Positions 1 to 8,003 of a DNA stretch of 22,571 nt are shown here, piece by piece. This DNA is from Cyanobacteria bacterium HKST-UBA02. GTDB taxonomy: Bacteria; Cyanobacteriota; Vampirovibrionia; Obscuribacterales; Obscuribacteraceae. The stretch is taken from contig JAGQHH010000210.1 of assembly GCA_020431945.1 (NCBI GenBank), positions 1 to 22,571 on the forward strand, written 5' to 3'. How positions within the stretch are numbered: the first letter of the stretch is position 1; the number at the start of each line of letters is the position of its first letter. The position numbers and the translations under genes were made by a program. The notes below the pieces were generated by a model. That model was not told the origin of the DNA, searched no databases, and saw only the letters and a list, made by a program, of their open reading frames with translations.

Positions 1-87
1 GTATGTAGGGATCATACCAATAGATAAGTCAGTTAAAACGCTTCCTCTGCCCGCAAAAACTGCCTTGTCGCCTGGATTTCGCACCAT
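1..87 (-). CDS. Possible partial gene downstream of the MFS exporter (C-terminus outside the window)
   Basis: An open frame of 29 codons starts with ATG at 87-85 and runs off the left edge without a stop. The ATG shares one base with the TAA stop of the MFS gene (TAATG), an arrangement typical of translationally coupled genes in an operon. The visible protein begins MVRNPGDKAVFAGRG and contains no recognisable motif. No strong Shine-Dalgarno sequence is seen, so expression would depend on coupling. A 29-codon open stretch can arise by chance. The call rests on the stop/start overlap and the shared strand, and no function is assigned. Confidence 0.35.
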   Translation of the reverse strand, partial: MVRNPGDKAVFAGRGSVLTDLSIGMIPTY

Positions 88-1325
88 TAACGGTGCCGAT
101 TCGAAGTCCAATCGATCAAGTAGACCACACCGGCGATTGCAACGATAGTAGCATTCAGATGAAGCGCCTCGGGAGCCCCGATTCTCGAGGCCAGCCAGCC
201 TATGAAGAAGCTTCCGATGGGAGCGAGACCGAGAAGGACCGTCATATAAATGCTCATCACCCGCCCCCGGAGATTGTCCGGTACGGCAAGCTGTACAAGG
301 GAATGCGCTCCGCTGAGCATGGTCACCATGGCAAAACCCGTAAACAGCATGATCAATTCGGAGAGCCAGAGGGTTTTCGAAAAGGAGAAGGCCAGGAGGC
401 TGAGACCGTAGATAAAGGCTGCCACTCCCACTCCCGGTCGCAAGATCCCTCCATGGGCGCGGCTGGCAAGAGTGAGGGCGGCGAGAAGCGCGCCGACACC
501 GTTGCAGGCCCGGAGAGCACCGAGGACCTCTACTCCGCCCCCGAGGATCTCAGAAGCGAAAATCGGCAGGACCACCGAATACTGCAGACCGAAGAGGCTT
601 ATGATACAAGCCAGGATCACGATCCGACGCACCGAGGTTTTACTGGTCACGAAATTGACCCCGTCCGAAAGCTTCTTCTCCTCGACCTTCTCGCTTCCCT
701 CCTCTGTCTTCCTGCCTCCTTTTATCAGCAGAAGCGCCGTGAGAGCGGCGCAGTAACTGATCGCATTGATCGTGAAGCAGACCCCCTCGCTGGTCATCGA
801 AACCAGAATCCCCGCTGCCGCAGGGCCCAGGGAGCGAGCGACATTGAACATCGAGGAGCCGAGACTGATTGTATTGACCAGGTCCTCGCGCTCCACGAGG
901 TTGACGACGAAAGCCTGCCGGGACGGTACCTCGAAAGCGTTCACCGTGCCGAGGAAGAGCGCCAGGAGGACACAGTGCCAGACCTGGATATTGTTTGTCA
1001 GAGTGAGAACGGCAAGGACCGTAGCCTGGCACATCGCCAGAATCTGGGTGGTGATCATCACCCGCCGGCGATCGGCTCGATCCGCAAGAGCACCGCCGGC
1101 CAGTCCGAAAAGAAGCATGGGCAGAAGATTGCTTCCTTCCACCACACCGAGCATGAAAGGCGATCTGGTCATCCTCCAGACCAGCCAGGAAAGCGCCACC
1201 ATCTGCATCCAGGTGCAGGAGAGCGAGATTATCTGGCCGGCGAAGAATATCCTCAGGTCCCTGTATTTCAAGGACCGGAAAGTCTGTCTGAACTCTCTCG
1301 ATAGAAAACCCGTTAACTTTCGCAT
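87..1325 (-). CDS. MFS exporter of the EntS/MFS_3 type
   Basis: A 412-residue inner-membrane protein with about 12 hydrophobic segments, the usual size for a major facilitator transporter. The N-terminal pattern is characteristic of the MFS_3 (enterobactin exporter EntS-like) family: LRIFFAGQIIS in helix 1, then WMQMVALSWLVWRMT, then the GGALADRADRRR loop between helices 2 and 3, then NVARSLGPAAAGIL in helix 5. Members are proton-driven efflux pumps for siderophores or drugs, but substrate cannot be read from sequence. ATG at 1325 begins 7 bp after the stop of the upstream cysteine-cluster gene on the same strand, with GAGA just before it, so the two are probably co-transcribed. The family call is secure; the substrate is unknown. 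Confidence 0.93.
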   Translation of the reverse strand: MRKLTGFLSREFRQTFRSLKYRDLRIFFAGQIISLSCTWMQMVALSWLVWRMTRSPFMLGVVEGSNLLPMLLFGLAGGALADRADRRRVMITTQILAMCQATVLAVLTLTNNIQVWHCVLLALFLGTVNAFEVPSRQAFVVNLVEREDLVNTISLGSSMFNVARSLGPAAAGILVSMTSEGVCFTINAISYCAALTALLLIKGGRKTEEGSEKVEEKKLSDGVNFVTSKTSVRRIVILACIISLFGLQYSVVLPIFASEILGGGVEVLGALRACNGVGALLAALTLASRAHGGILRPGVGVAAFIYGLSLLAFSFSKTLWLSELIMLFTGFAMVTMLSGAHSLVQLAVPDNLRGRVMSIYMTVLLGLAPIGSFFIGWLASRIGAPEALHLNATIVAIAGVVYLIDWTSNRHR

Positions 1326-1332
1326 GCTCGTC

Positions 1333-2571
1333 TCAAGATGAAAGCGTCACCACCCGCTCCACTCGGTCGGGGCTGGCGCAGAACACCTCGAGCATAGCCA
1401 CGGATTCCTGGGAGAAATTGCATATAGTCAGCCGTCTCTCGAGCAGCCTGACATGCTCGGTAAGGCGGGCAATACCTCGAGGTGAGTCGAGGTCGGAGCG
1501 CTCGAGCTGACCGGAAATCAGATCGAGTTTCAAGCGCAGGCGAAGCAGGCAGACGAGGATCGTCAGATGGTGCAGCCCGGACACGATGCTCAGGAAATTG
1601 AAACCGGGTCCGAAGTAGAGCTTGGAGAAGACCCTGAGATAGAGAAAGCGTCTCAGGATGTCGTCGAGACTATCGGGAAGCCTGCCGAGACTGTTGGAGG
1701 CCAGATCGGCGATGCTCGCCTGACGCCCGGAATATGCCACGGTCACCCGGGTCTGACCTGAGAGAACCCGGGAGAGAAGATCGCGCGCATCCATATCGCC
1801 GGTGGTGCAATTGAATATGTCATCCGGGAAGTAGAAGCGAAGCAGATACTCGATGAGATGCTGATCGATGAGCTTGGCAGGCGCATCGAATCCGGCCATG
1901 TCATTGAGATTGACGGTGCCCGGGATCATGTCCCGGAACCCCCGACAAGCCTCATTGAAGCTCCTCTCTATCCGCGCTCCGGTGGTCGCTCTGTCACCGG
2001 AGGCGAGCAGGGCGAGCAGCGGCGCTTCTTTCTCGACATAATCGCTCCAGCTTATGTCGACACCGTCGATCACCTGGATACCCGACCAGTCGAGCTCGAG
2101 ACCGGGAAAAAGACTGCGAAAGAGATCCAGCCTCGATCGCAGGTGCTCTTCCTGGCTGCCCAGCTCTTCCCCCTGGTTGAGAATGACTGCGGTGCTGGCG
2201 AAGCTCACCGAGGCGTAGACACCACTGGGAGTGGCAGTAAAAGTATAAGGGAACATCCTGCACATGGCAGGCTTCTCCTGCTCTCCGAAACGCTCGTGCA
2301 GAGCGCAACGCGATTGCTCGGTGAGAAATACGCACTTGCCGTCGGCACGTTTCTCGAGACTGTGGGTGAAGACCTGCAACTTGGCATCACTGCTTTGCAA
2401 CACTCTGAACAGATCGCTTTCACTGCTCCCGAAATCGGAGGCATGAGCCTTGATCCGCTTGAAGTCCTCGCGGGTTGCCGGCACCGGCCAGTTGAAGCAG
2501 CAGTCGCCGCAGCTGCTGCAGGAGAATCTGATTCCCGATGGAATATGAAGCGTGTCGACCGGTGATGCCAT
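1333..2571 (-). CDS. YkgJ-family cysteine-cluster protein, distantly FliB-like
   Basis: A 412-residue protein whose first 110 residues carry the CxxCxxCC cluster of the YkgJ (UPF0153) family. Cys18, Cys21, Cys24 and Cys25 sit in CSSCGDCCFNWPV, followed by GKCVFL (Cys80), RCALH (Cys89) and KPAMCRMFPY (Cys104). These cysteines are thought to hold a metal or Fe-S centre. The same order (CxxCxxCC-W, C-FL, C-L, C-x-FPY) and a total length near 400 residues also occur in FliB flagellin lysine-N-methylases. A distant FliB-like protein-modifying role is therefore possible, but no flagellar gene is nearby. The remaining 300 residues are mostly helical and unrecognised. The ATG at 2571 is preceded by GGA 5 nt upstream and by a TATAAT 9 nt upstream. 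It leads a short operon with the MFS exporter. Confidence 0.82.
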   Translation of the reverse strand: MASPVDTLHIPSGIRFSCSSCGDCCFNWPVPATREDFKRIKAHASDFGSSESDLFRVLQSSDAKLQVFTHSLEKRADGKCVFLTEQSRCALHERFGEQEKPAMCRMFPYTFTATPSGVYASVSFASTAVILNQGEELGSQEEHLRSRLDLFRSLFPGLELDWSGIQVIDGVDISWSDYVEKEAPLLALLASGDRATTGARIERSFNEACRGFRDMIPGTVNLNDMAGFDAPAKLIDQHLIEYLLRFYFPDDIFNCTTGDMDARDLLSRVLSGQTRVTVAYSGRQASIADLASNSLGRLPDSLDDILRRFLYLRVFSKLYFGPGFNFLSIVSGLHHLTILVCLLRLRLKLDLISGQLERSDLDSPRGIARLTEHVRLLERRLTICNFSQESVAMLEVFCASPDRVERVVTLSS

Positions 2572-2579
2572 CTCGGTCC

Positions 2580-2587
2580 ATTATAGT
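2580..2587. promoter_or_regulatory. Overlapping divergent -10 elements
   Basis: Only 18 bp separate the start codons of the divergent genes at 2571 (minus) and 2590 (plus). The minus strand has a perfect TATAAT at 2585-2580, which would place transcription start at about 2573 and give a nearly leaderless mRNA. The plus strand reads TATAGT at 2582-2587 in the same bases. It would start transcripts at about 2594, which fits an ATG at 2617 better than the one at 2590. No good -35 hexamer is seen on either side. Interpretation as a shared bidirectional promoter is inference. Confidence 0.35.
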
Positions 2588-2589
2588 TT

Positions 2590-4716
2590 ATGCTCGTATC
2601 GATATCAGAAGACCCGATGCCAGAAGACTTTGTGAAAAATGAGCCTGAAGAGCCCGCCGGTGTGCCGAAAGACCGCCAGGTGCTCCTGCTTGTGACCGGC
2701 ACCCTGGTGCTGGTCCTTCTCTACGGCAGCGCTCTATCCTCCCCGGATCTCCTCGATGAGCACTTTCTCAAGAGCTATCTTGTCAGACCGGGCAATCTCG
2801 AAGGCGTATCGGCCCTTTCCCTTCTCGATTTCCAGGGTCCGACCTTCGGCGACTCCTGGGGTCAGCTCAGCACTCTGGGAACTGCGTTCTGGGTCGGGCT
2901 GACCGGCAAGAGCCAGGTCCTCTCCCGCCTTCCCGGTCTGATTATGCACCTGGGTGTCACCGTGGCAACCTTGGTTGCCGCAGCAGCACTCCTGCGACCT
3001 CTGCCGGTGCCCTGGCTCCCGATTTTCATGGCCCTGGCATTTCTCGTCTGTCCTCTTTCCGCCGAACCGGTTCTCTACCTGGGAGCCCGGGGCTACCTTC
3101 TCGGTCTGCTTTTCCTGGTCATCTCCCTGGCACTCTATGTCCGCTCCAGAGAGAAGCAGAGCTTCACCATCCTCGGTATCGGCACGGTTATCTATGGACT
3201 TGCCATACTCAGCGATAGAACCCTCTGGCCCCTCAGTTTCAATTTTATCTCCTACTATTTTTGCGGGCTTCTACTCACTGACAAACCAATCTTCCACCGC
3301 GACAAGAAAGAAGCCGCCCTTGATCTAGCCGAGGCGGAAGAGCTCGAAGACGCAGTGGACAGGCTTCTGGCTCTGGAAGCCGGAAAAGAAAAACAAGAAG
3401 AAGACAAATCGGAGAAATCGCCCGCCGAGACTGTCCCCGCCCACGATACCAAATCAGATCCCAATCAAGATGATATAAAAGACCTTTTCCAGAGCCTCTT
3501 TCCAGCCCTGCCCTTCGTTGTGGTGGCAGCGGCAGCCTGCCTGGCAAGCCTGCCGGCTTCGCCCACCAAGCAGCTACCCAGGGAGATGCTCGTCACCGGA
3601 TCGGACTGGTTGAATATGGCCACCGTTCTTTTCGAGCCTGCTTTCGGAACCTGGTCCTGGCTCTTCCTCCTTCCTCTTCTGGCGGTGCCCTTCGCCCTCA
3701 AGAAAAGCTGGGATTTCCGCAGGCAGGCTGTTTTTCTCACTATCTGGCTTTTCATGGCCCTGGTGCCTCATATGCACCAGTCCATAGAAGGACCAGCTCT
3801 GGCCGGCAGCCGCTTTCTCTATCAGGCCTGCATGCCTGCTTGCGGGTTGATCAGCCTGCTATTCCTCTCACCTCTCTATATCGCTCCGGGCGCGAAATCC
3901 GGTTTGCTTACGGCAACCAGAGCCGTCGTTATCGTGCTCTTCTCTCTTTTCCTTCTCGGCTGCCGCGACCGTCTCGACGGCCGCATCCAGGCTTTCGCCC
4001 GGGGAGCGGAGCAAGCAGGCTGGCTTCGCCAGGCCGTCGCCGGCCAGCCTGCCGGCGCGATCCTCGTCAGGGGTCTCGACCCTGCCCTGGCGGTGGCATC
4101 GGGTCTAGACAGCAACTCCCTGGCTCTCATAGACCAGCGAACCGGACTCTTGCGAGCGCCCTGTGTAATCGAGAGCAGGCTCGGCGAGGCTTCGCCGCCA
4201 GCCTTCCGGTTCGCCTCCGAATCCGGGCCAAAGACACTGGAGAAAGAAACAATCGATTCTAAATCTGAATCCGGAAGCACGACCCTCAGTCTCACAGCAC
4301 CACCGGTGAAGGCAGGCGTGATGGCCGAGACCTTCTTCGATTTTCCCTGCGACAACGAGATGGGCATGGCTGCGCTTTATAGCGAAGCGGCAAGAGTCGA
4401 TCTCTCTTTCGATTTCTCGGCTGTCGAAGGCGCTGAAGAGGCTCTCCTGGAGATCAGCCGGGCCGGTGTTCCCTTCGAGAACCCGAACGGCAACACCTTG
4501 AGCCGGCGTTCTTCTTTCCGGACAATCAAGCTTACGACCCGGCCGGGAGAACCCCATGGCAAGGTCCGGATCGGAGCCCGGGATCTGCGGCACCGTGGCG
4601 TTTTTTACCTGCGGGCATTCGCAGTTTCGAAAAATGGCAATATACTAGGACGTTCCAGCGACGCCGTGGCGATTCTCGCCAGCCCGGAGCTGGCTCTCCC
4701 GGAATCTATAAAATAG
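2590..4716 (+). CDS. GT-C/TMTC-like polytopic membrane protein
   Basis: A 708-residue protein with about ten hydrophobic segments in residues 30-460 and a soluble C-terminal region of about 230 residues. The stretch LVCPLSAEPVLYLGARGYL (152-170) matches the pattern 'HP--AE-V-WI-GR-YLL' of TMTC-type and other GT-C O-glycosyltransferases, although the usual His is Cys here. GSRFLYQACMP (406-416) resembles their 'ERFLYLP' segment. Such enzymes move sugars from lipid-linked donors to proteins on the outer face of the membrane. A charged Glu/Lys-rich insert (residues 236-298) divides the membrane part. DxD-like acidic residues sit in the first outer loop (PDLLDEHF, 52-59). The start is uncertain: ATG 2590 lacks a Shine-Dalgarno, while ATG 2617 has AGAAG before it. 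The enzyme class is inferred from motif resemblance only. Confidence 0.72.
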   Translation: MLVSISEDPMPEDFVKNEPEEPAGVPKDRQVLLLVTGTLVLVLLYGSALSSPDLLDEHFLKSYLVRPGNLEGVSALSLLDFQGPTFGDSWGQLSTLGTAFWVGLTGKSQVLSRLPGLIMHLGVTVATLVAAAALLRPLPVPWLPIFMALAFLVCPLSAEPVLYLGARGYLLGLLFLVISLALYVRSREKQSFTILGIGTVIYGLAILSDRTLWPLSFNFISYYFCGLLLTDKPIFHRDKKEAALDLAEAEELEDAVDRLLALEAGKEKQEEDKSEKSPAETVPAHDTKSDPNQDDIKDLFQSLFPALPFVVVAAAACLASLPASPTKQLPREMLVTGSDWLNMATVLFEPAFGTWSWLFLLPLLAVPFALKKSWDFRRQAVFLTIWLFMALVPHMHQSIEGPALAGSRFLYQACMPACGLISLLFLSPLYIAPGAKSGLLTATRAVVIVLFSLFLLGCRDRLDGRIQAFARGAEQAGWLRQAVAGQPAGAILVRGLDPALAVASGLDSNSLALIDQRTGLLRAPCVIESRLGEASPPAFRFASESGPKTLEKETIDSKSESGSTTLSLTAPPVKAGVMAETFFDFPCDNEMGMAALYSEAARVDLSFDFSAVEGAEEALLEISRAGVPFENPNGNTLSRRSSFRTIKLTTRPGEPHGKVRIGARDLRHRGVFYLRAFAVSKNGNILGRSSDAVAILASPELALPESIK

Positions 4717-4744
4717 AAACACAGCAAAGTAGAGACAGACTGAA

Positions 4745-5197
4745 ATGACCGCCAACAAAGTATCCATCGAAATGAAAGACCTGATCTTCTCCTGGCGAGA
4801 CGATTCTCCCGACAACCTCTACTATTTCGACAAGCATACCGGCGAAGTCCGGCTGGTCAACCGCAATCTCGACGATCTCAAAGATCTCACCGACGAGATC
4901 GAGCTCCACCGGGAGCGTTATCTCTACCTGCCCAAGCCCGAGCCCGGCCAGCTCAAGGACGACCTCAGGGATTTCATGAAAACGGTCTCGGACCCGCAAC
5001 GCCGGAGCATCCTGGACATGGCTTTCGAGAGCCCCCACGTCTATGCTTCCTTCATCAAGATCCTCCAGGGCTGGGAAGGCGAGAGCGATCGCCTGGAAGA
5101 GTTCCTGGACGGTAGAGCACGGTTGCGCGTGGTGCAATGGCTGCAAGCCAACTGTATCGAGACCGATCCCTTGAAAACCGCTCCGGATGTGAGTTAA
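4745..5197 (+). CDS. UPF0158 family protein
   Basis: A 150-residue acidic cytoplasmic protein. The layout matches UPF0158 (Pfam PF03682). An N-terminal 'LYYFDKHTGEVRLV' strand pair is followed by RYLYLPKPEPGQLKDDLRDF, then a helical section in which FESPHVYASFIKILQGW precedes the terminal WLQANCIE. Family length is typically 130-170 residues, so this looks complete. The biochemical function of the family is not established. It starts 28 bp after the GT-C-like gene and is probably in the same transcription unit. The upstream sequence has only a weak GAGA-type ribosome site. Confidence 0.82.
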   Translation: MTANKVSIEMKDLIFSWRDDSPDNLYYFDKHTGEVRLVNRNLDDLKDLTDEIELHRERYLYLPKPEPGQLKDDLRDFMKTVSDPQRRSILDMAFESPHVYASFIKILQGWEGESDRLEEFLDGRARLRVVQWLQANCIETDPLKTAPDVS

Positions 5198-5306
5198 AGC
5201 TCATGATAAATTCCGGTTGGAATTGACTGATCCCCGGAACAAGAAGGCTCACGGCCCCGACTTGCTTGTTATCGCAAGGCAAAGCACGCAAGAAAGGACC
5301 CCGAAT

Positions 5307-5477
5307 ATGACAATCGGACTGGCTACCCTGGTTACCGCCCAGATAACTATCCTCTATCTTCTGGTCACCAGAACCGAGAGACGACCCAGAAGAGCCGGAA
5401 TCATCTATAAAACAGGCAGACGTTACAGCCGCGAGAAAGTGCCTGAATTTGCTCGCTGCCCTTATCTAGATCGATAG
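5307..5477 (+). CDS. Possible small single-pass membrane protein (56 aa)
   Basis: The 315 bp between the UPF0158 and TPR genes contain an ATG at 5307 preceded by AGAAAGGA with 8 nt spacing, the best ribosome site in this gap. The frame encodes one hydrophobic segment (residues 2-20, TIGLATLVTAQITILYLLV) followed by a strongly basic tail (TRTERRPRRAG) and ends at TAG 5475-5477. This is the topology of a small inner-membrane protein with its C-terminus in the cytoplasm. No homologue is recognised. The frame is open further upstream to 5217, but nothing supports that earlier start. The call rests on the ribosome site, the topology and the otherwise empty gap. Confidence 0.45.
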   Translation: MTIGLATLVTAQITILYLLVTRTERRPRRAGIIYKTGRRYSREKVPEFARCPYLDR

Positions 5478-5512
5478 CATTAGAGCAGGCGCGATCAGGG
5501 TAAAACAAATTT

Positions 5513-6961
5513 GTGGCTTTCATTTCATCCCGCGAGCGCGCGAGCCGAAAAGTGACTTTAGTAGACGAAAGATGGGAAAGACTCAGGGGAACGGCTGAAA
5601 AGGCCCATTCCGAAAAGCGCTGGGTTGACGCCGAGCAGGCATGGCTGATAACTCTCGAGGCCGCCGAAGATTTCGCCGAAAACGATCGACGCCTGGCCCT
5701 CACTCTAGAGAAGCTGGCTGAATGTCTCTTCCTGCAGAGCAAGCTCACCGAAGGCGCCGTCTACTGCAAGAGAATCCTGAAAATCTATACTTCTGTCCTG
5801 GGTCCCGAGCATGTGGACGTCTCACACATTCTCGGCAATCTGGCCATGATCTACCATCTCAGAAGACATTTCGAACAGGCTGAGAAGTACTACCTGCAAG
5901 CCATCGAAATCAAAGCCCGAGCCCTGGGCTCCGACCATCCCGAAGTCACCAAGCTGAGAAGCAACTATGCCGACCTTCTCAGGGTGAGCAACCGTACCAA
6001 AGAAGCCGATAAGCTCAAAACCGGTGCTTCGGTTGTCACATCCGGAGGCTGGAAGACAACCACCGGGGCTCACGAGGCTTACGAGCCCCCCTCGAGTTTT
6101 GCTGCTCGCCGGCCGAAACTGCCTCCGGGCCCGGGTCAAGCAGGAAAGGCACCGGGCAAGGTCCCGCCGCCGCCACCGCCGAAAGCCCCGAACGGTCTCA
6201 GTCGAGAGGACGCCCTGGCCAAATGGAACGGCTTCAAGGAGCTGGCGGAAAAGGCCTTTTTCGCCGGGGACATGAAAGAAGCAGAATCGGTCTGGCACGA
6301 TGCCCTGGAGATAGCCGGCACCTTCGGGGACAACGATCCCAAACTCTCATACACCCTGGAGAGCCTGGCCGAGGTGAAGTTCCGACTGGAGAATTACAAG
6401 GCATCCGAAGGCTATTACCGGCGCGCTTATGAAATCAAGCTCAAGGCTTTGCCCCCGGTACACATAGCTCTAGCAGCCAGCGCCAACAATCTGGCCCGGG
6501 TCCACTACCAGATGTGCGACTACGATCGTGCCGAGGAGTTCGCCCTCAAGTGTGTCAATATCTACGAGAAGCTCATGGGTCAGGACAATCCCAATGTCGC
6601 CTGCTCGCTACATAACCTGGCCACCCTCTATCACGTCCAGCGCAAATACAGAGAAGCGGAGCCGGCTTACAAGCGAGCTCTCGAGATCAAGAAAAAGATT
6701 TTCGGTCCCGATCACCAGGAAACTACAAGGCTGCTCAAGAGCTATGCCGACCTCCTGCGCAGCACCAACAGGGGAAGCGAAGCCGACGAGCTCGACGCCG
6801 TGGCAGTCGGTCTCATCACCGGAACCTGGAAAACCTTCGACATCGAAGACAACCAGTCCCTGGCTTCCACCGACGACAAATGCGATATCTGCGCCGCCAA
6901 ACTGAACGGAGCGCCGACCTGCCCGGCATGCGGCTTCGAGGTCTCGATCGGCGTCATCTGA
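5513..6961 (+). CDS. Duplicated kinesin-light-chain-type TPR protein with C-terminal zinc ribbon
   Basis: A 482-residue scaffold protein made of two related halves. Residues 20-182 and 237-442 each hold tetratricopeptide repeats of the kinesin-light-chain type (phrases such as LGNLAMIYH, HNLATLYHV, AIEIKARALGSDHPEV, ALEIKKKIFGPDHQET). Each half ends in a matching GxWKT segment (SGGWKTTTG, ITGTWKTFD). They are joined by a Pro/Gly/Lys-rich linker (about 200-228) containing six consecutive prolines. The C-terminus has a four-cysteine zinc ribbon, CDIC (Cys457, Cys460) and CPAC (Cys470, Cys473). TPR proteins bind partner proteins, and the partner here is unknown. The start is a GTG at 5513 with AGGG 12 nt upstream; an in-frame GTG at 5552 is an alternative. 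There is no signal peptide, so it is likely cytoplasmic. Confidence 0.88.
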   Translation: MAFISSRERASRKVTLVDERWERLRGTAEKAHSEKRWVDAEQAWLITLEAAEDFAENDRRLALTLEKLAECLFLQSKLTEGAVYCKRILKIYTSVLGPEHVDVSHILGNLAMIYHLRRHFEQAEKYYLQAIEIKARALGSDHPEVTKLRSNYADLLRVSNRTKEADKLKTGASVVTSGGWKTTTGAHEAYEPPSSFAARRPKLPPGPGQAGKAPGKVPPPPPPKAPNGLSREDALAKWNGFKELAEKAFFAGDMKEAESVWHDALEIAGTFGDNDPKLSYTLESLAEVKFRLENYKASEGYYRRAYEIKLKALPPVHIALAASANNLARVHYQMCDYDRAEEFALKCVNIYEKLMGQDNPNVACSLHNLATLYHVQRKYREAEPAYKRALEIKKKIFGPDHQETTRLLKSYADLLRSTNRGSEADELDAVAVGLITGTWKTFDIEDNQSLASTDDKCDICAAKLNGAPTCPACGFEVSIGVI

Positions 6962-6971
6962 GGAATAGGCA

Positions 6972-7997
6972 TTGCCCTGGAGCCCGAAAGGAAAGTATAT
7001 CTGGGACTTCTGGTTCGCCAGTCGGGACGGCGAGACCCATATCTTCTACCTTCAAGGCGAGACCGGCGGTCTGCCCTCTGACCCGGAGGTGCTCAAAGAC
7101 CGCTCCAGCATCGGTCATGCGATCCTCGGCAAATTCGGCTGGCGCGAGGTCTCCTGCGAGCCGGCTCTTTCAGCCAGCACCGCAAATGGTGCATGGGACA
7201 ATCTCAGCCTCTGGACAGGCAGTATCTTCCATGACCCGGAAAGCGCGCTCTATTACATGTTCTACACTGGCAGGAGCAAGGACACACCGAGACTCTGGAC
7301 CCCCAGCGAATGGCAGCATCCGCAGCAAATAGGCGTCGCCACCTCCAGAGACTTGCTGCGCTGGCAGAGACTCGCCTCCTGTCTCGACGCTCCGCTCATT
7401 GCCAATCCGGGCACAACCAATGGTTTTGACGGTGTAGCCTGGAGGGACCCATTCGTCGTCCACCTCGATGGCAATTACTATTGTTTCGTTTCTTCCCGCC
7501 TGGTTCCCGGCTCCATCCACGAAAGCGTCCATATAGAGAGCTTCGATGAAGGCGGTTGTATCGCCTATCTGGTCTCGCCTGATCTGAGGAGCTGGAACGA
7601 ATCCTCAATAGAGATCCTTATCGCCTCCAAAGACTTCTATCAGATGGAAGTACCCCAGGTTTTCTGGCGCACCTCGGGTGATACCAGAGTACTCTATCTG
7701 ATATTCTGTGCTCAGGAAAAGGACTGCTCAATACACAGGCGTAAAAGCCAGCCTGAAAGCCAGAATCGCACCGGTATCTTTTATATGAGGTCCGATCCGG
7801 TGCCGGCGGACCTCCCGGGTCTGCCACCACTGACGGAGCCCGCCAGGCTTCTGGTGGAAGGTCTCTATGCCGGCAGAATTCTCGATCCGGACGGCGACAG
7901 GCTGTGGCTGTTCGGATTTCCTTTCGACACGGGCGGACTGGCGGAGCCGGTCGAGCTAGCCTTCGACGGTATCGATCTGGTTATGGCAGAAAGCTGA
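6972..7997 (+). CDS. GH32/GH68-like five-bladed beta-propeller glycoside hydrolase
   Basis: A 341-residue protein with the motif order of clan GH-J enzymes (invertases, levanases, levansucrases). WDFWF (11-15) lies where the nucleophile blade begins and carries Asp12. LWTGSIF (80-86) matches the WSGS element and MFYTG (96-100) the F-TG element. WRDPFV (157-162) holds the RDP transition-state Asp159. QMEVPQVF (224-231) supplies Glu226 at the acid/base position. It probably acts on fructosides or related sugars, but substrate cannot be inferred. No signal peptide is seen, so it is likely cytoplasmic. It starts with TTG at 6972. GAGGA overlaps the stop of the TPR gene 8 nt upstream, so the two are translationally coupled. 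It ends 6 bp from the convergent stop of the next gene. Confidence 0.8.
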   Translation: MPWSPKGKYIWDFWFASRDGETHIFYLQGETGGLPSDPEVLKDRSSIGHAILGKFGWREVSCEPALSASTANGAWDNLSLWTGSIFHDPESALYYMFYTGRSKDTPRLWTPSEWQHPQQIGVATSRDLLRWQRLASCLDAPLIANPGTTNGFDGVAWRDPFVVHLDGNYYCFVSSRLVPGSIHESVHIESFDEGGCIAYLVSPDLRSWNESSIEILIASKDFYQMEVPQVFWRTSGDTRVLYLIFCAQEKDCSIHRRKSQPESQNRTGIFYMRSDPVPADLPGLPPLTEPARLLVEGLYAGRILDPDGDRLWLFGFPFDTGGLAEPVELAFDGIDLVMAES

Positions 7998-8003
7998 GAC
8001 CGT

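Noticed and set aside
93..1304. Long open frame on the plus strand opposite the MFS gene
   Set aside because: It mirrors the MFS gene, its product is charged low-complexity sequence without domains, and the opposite frame gives a clear transporter.
1858..2565. Plus-strand frame opposite the cysteine-cluster gene
   Set aside because: It lies wholly within a gene with recognisable motifs, and has no ribosome site and no family features.
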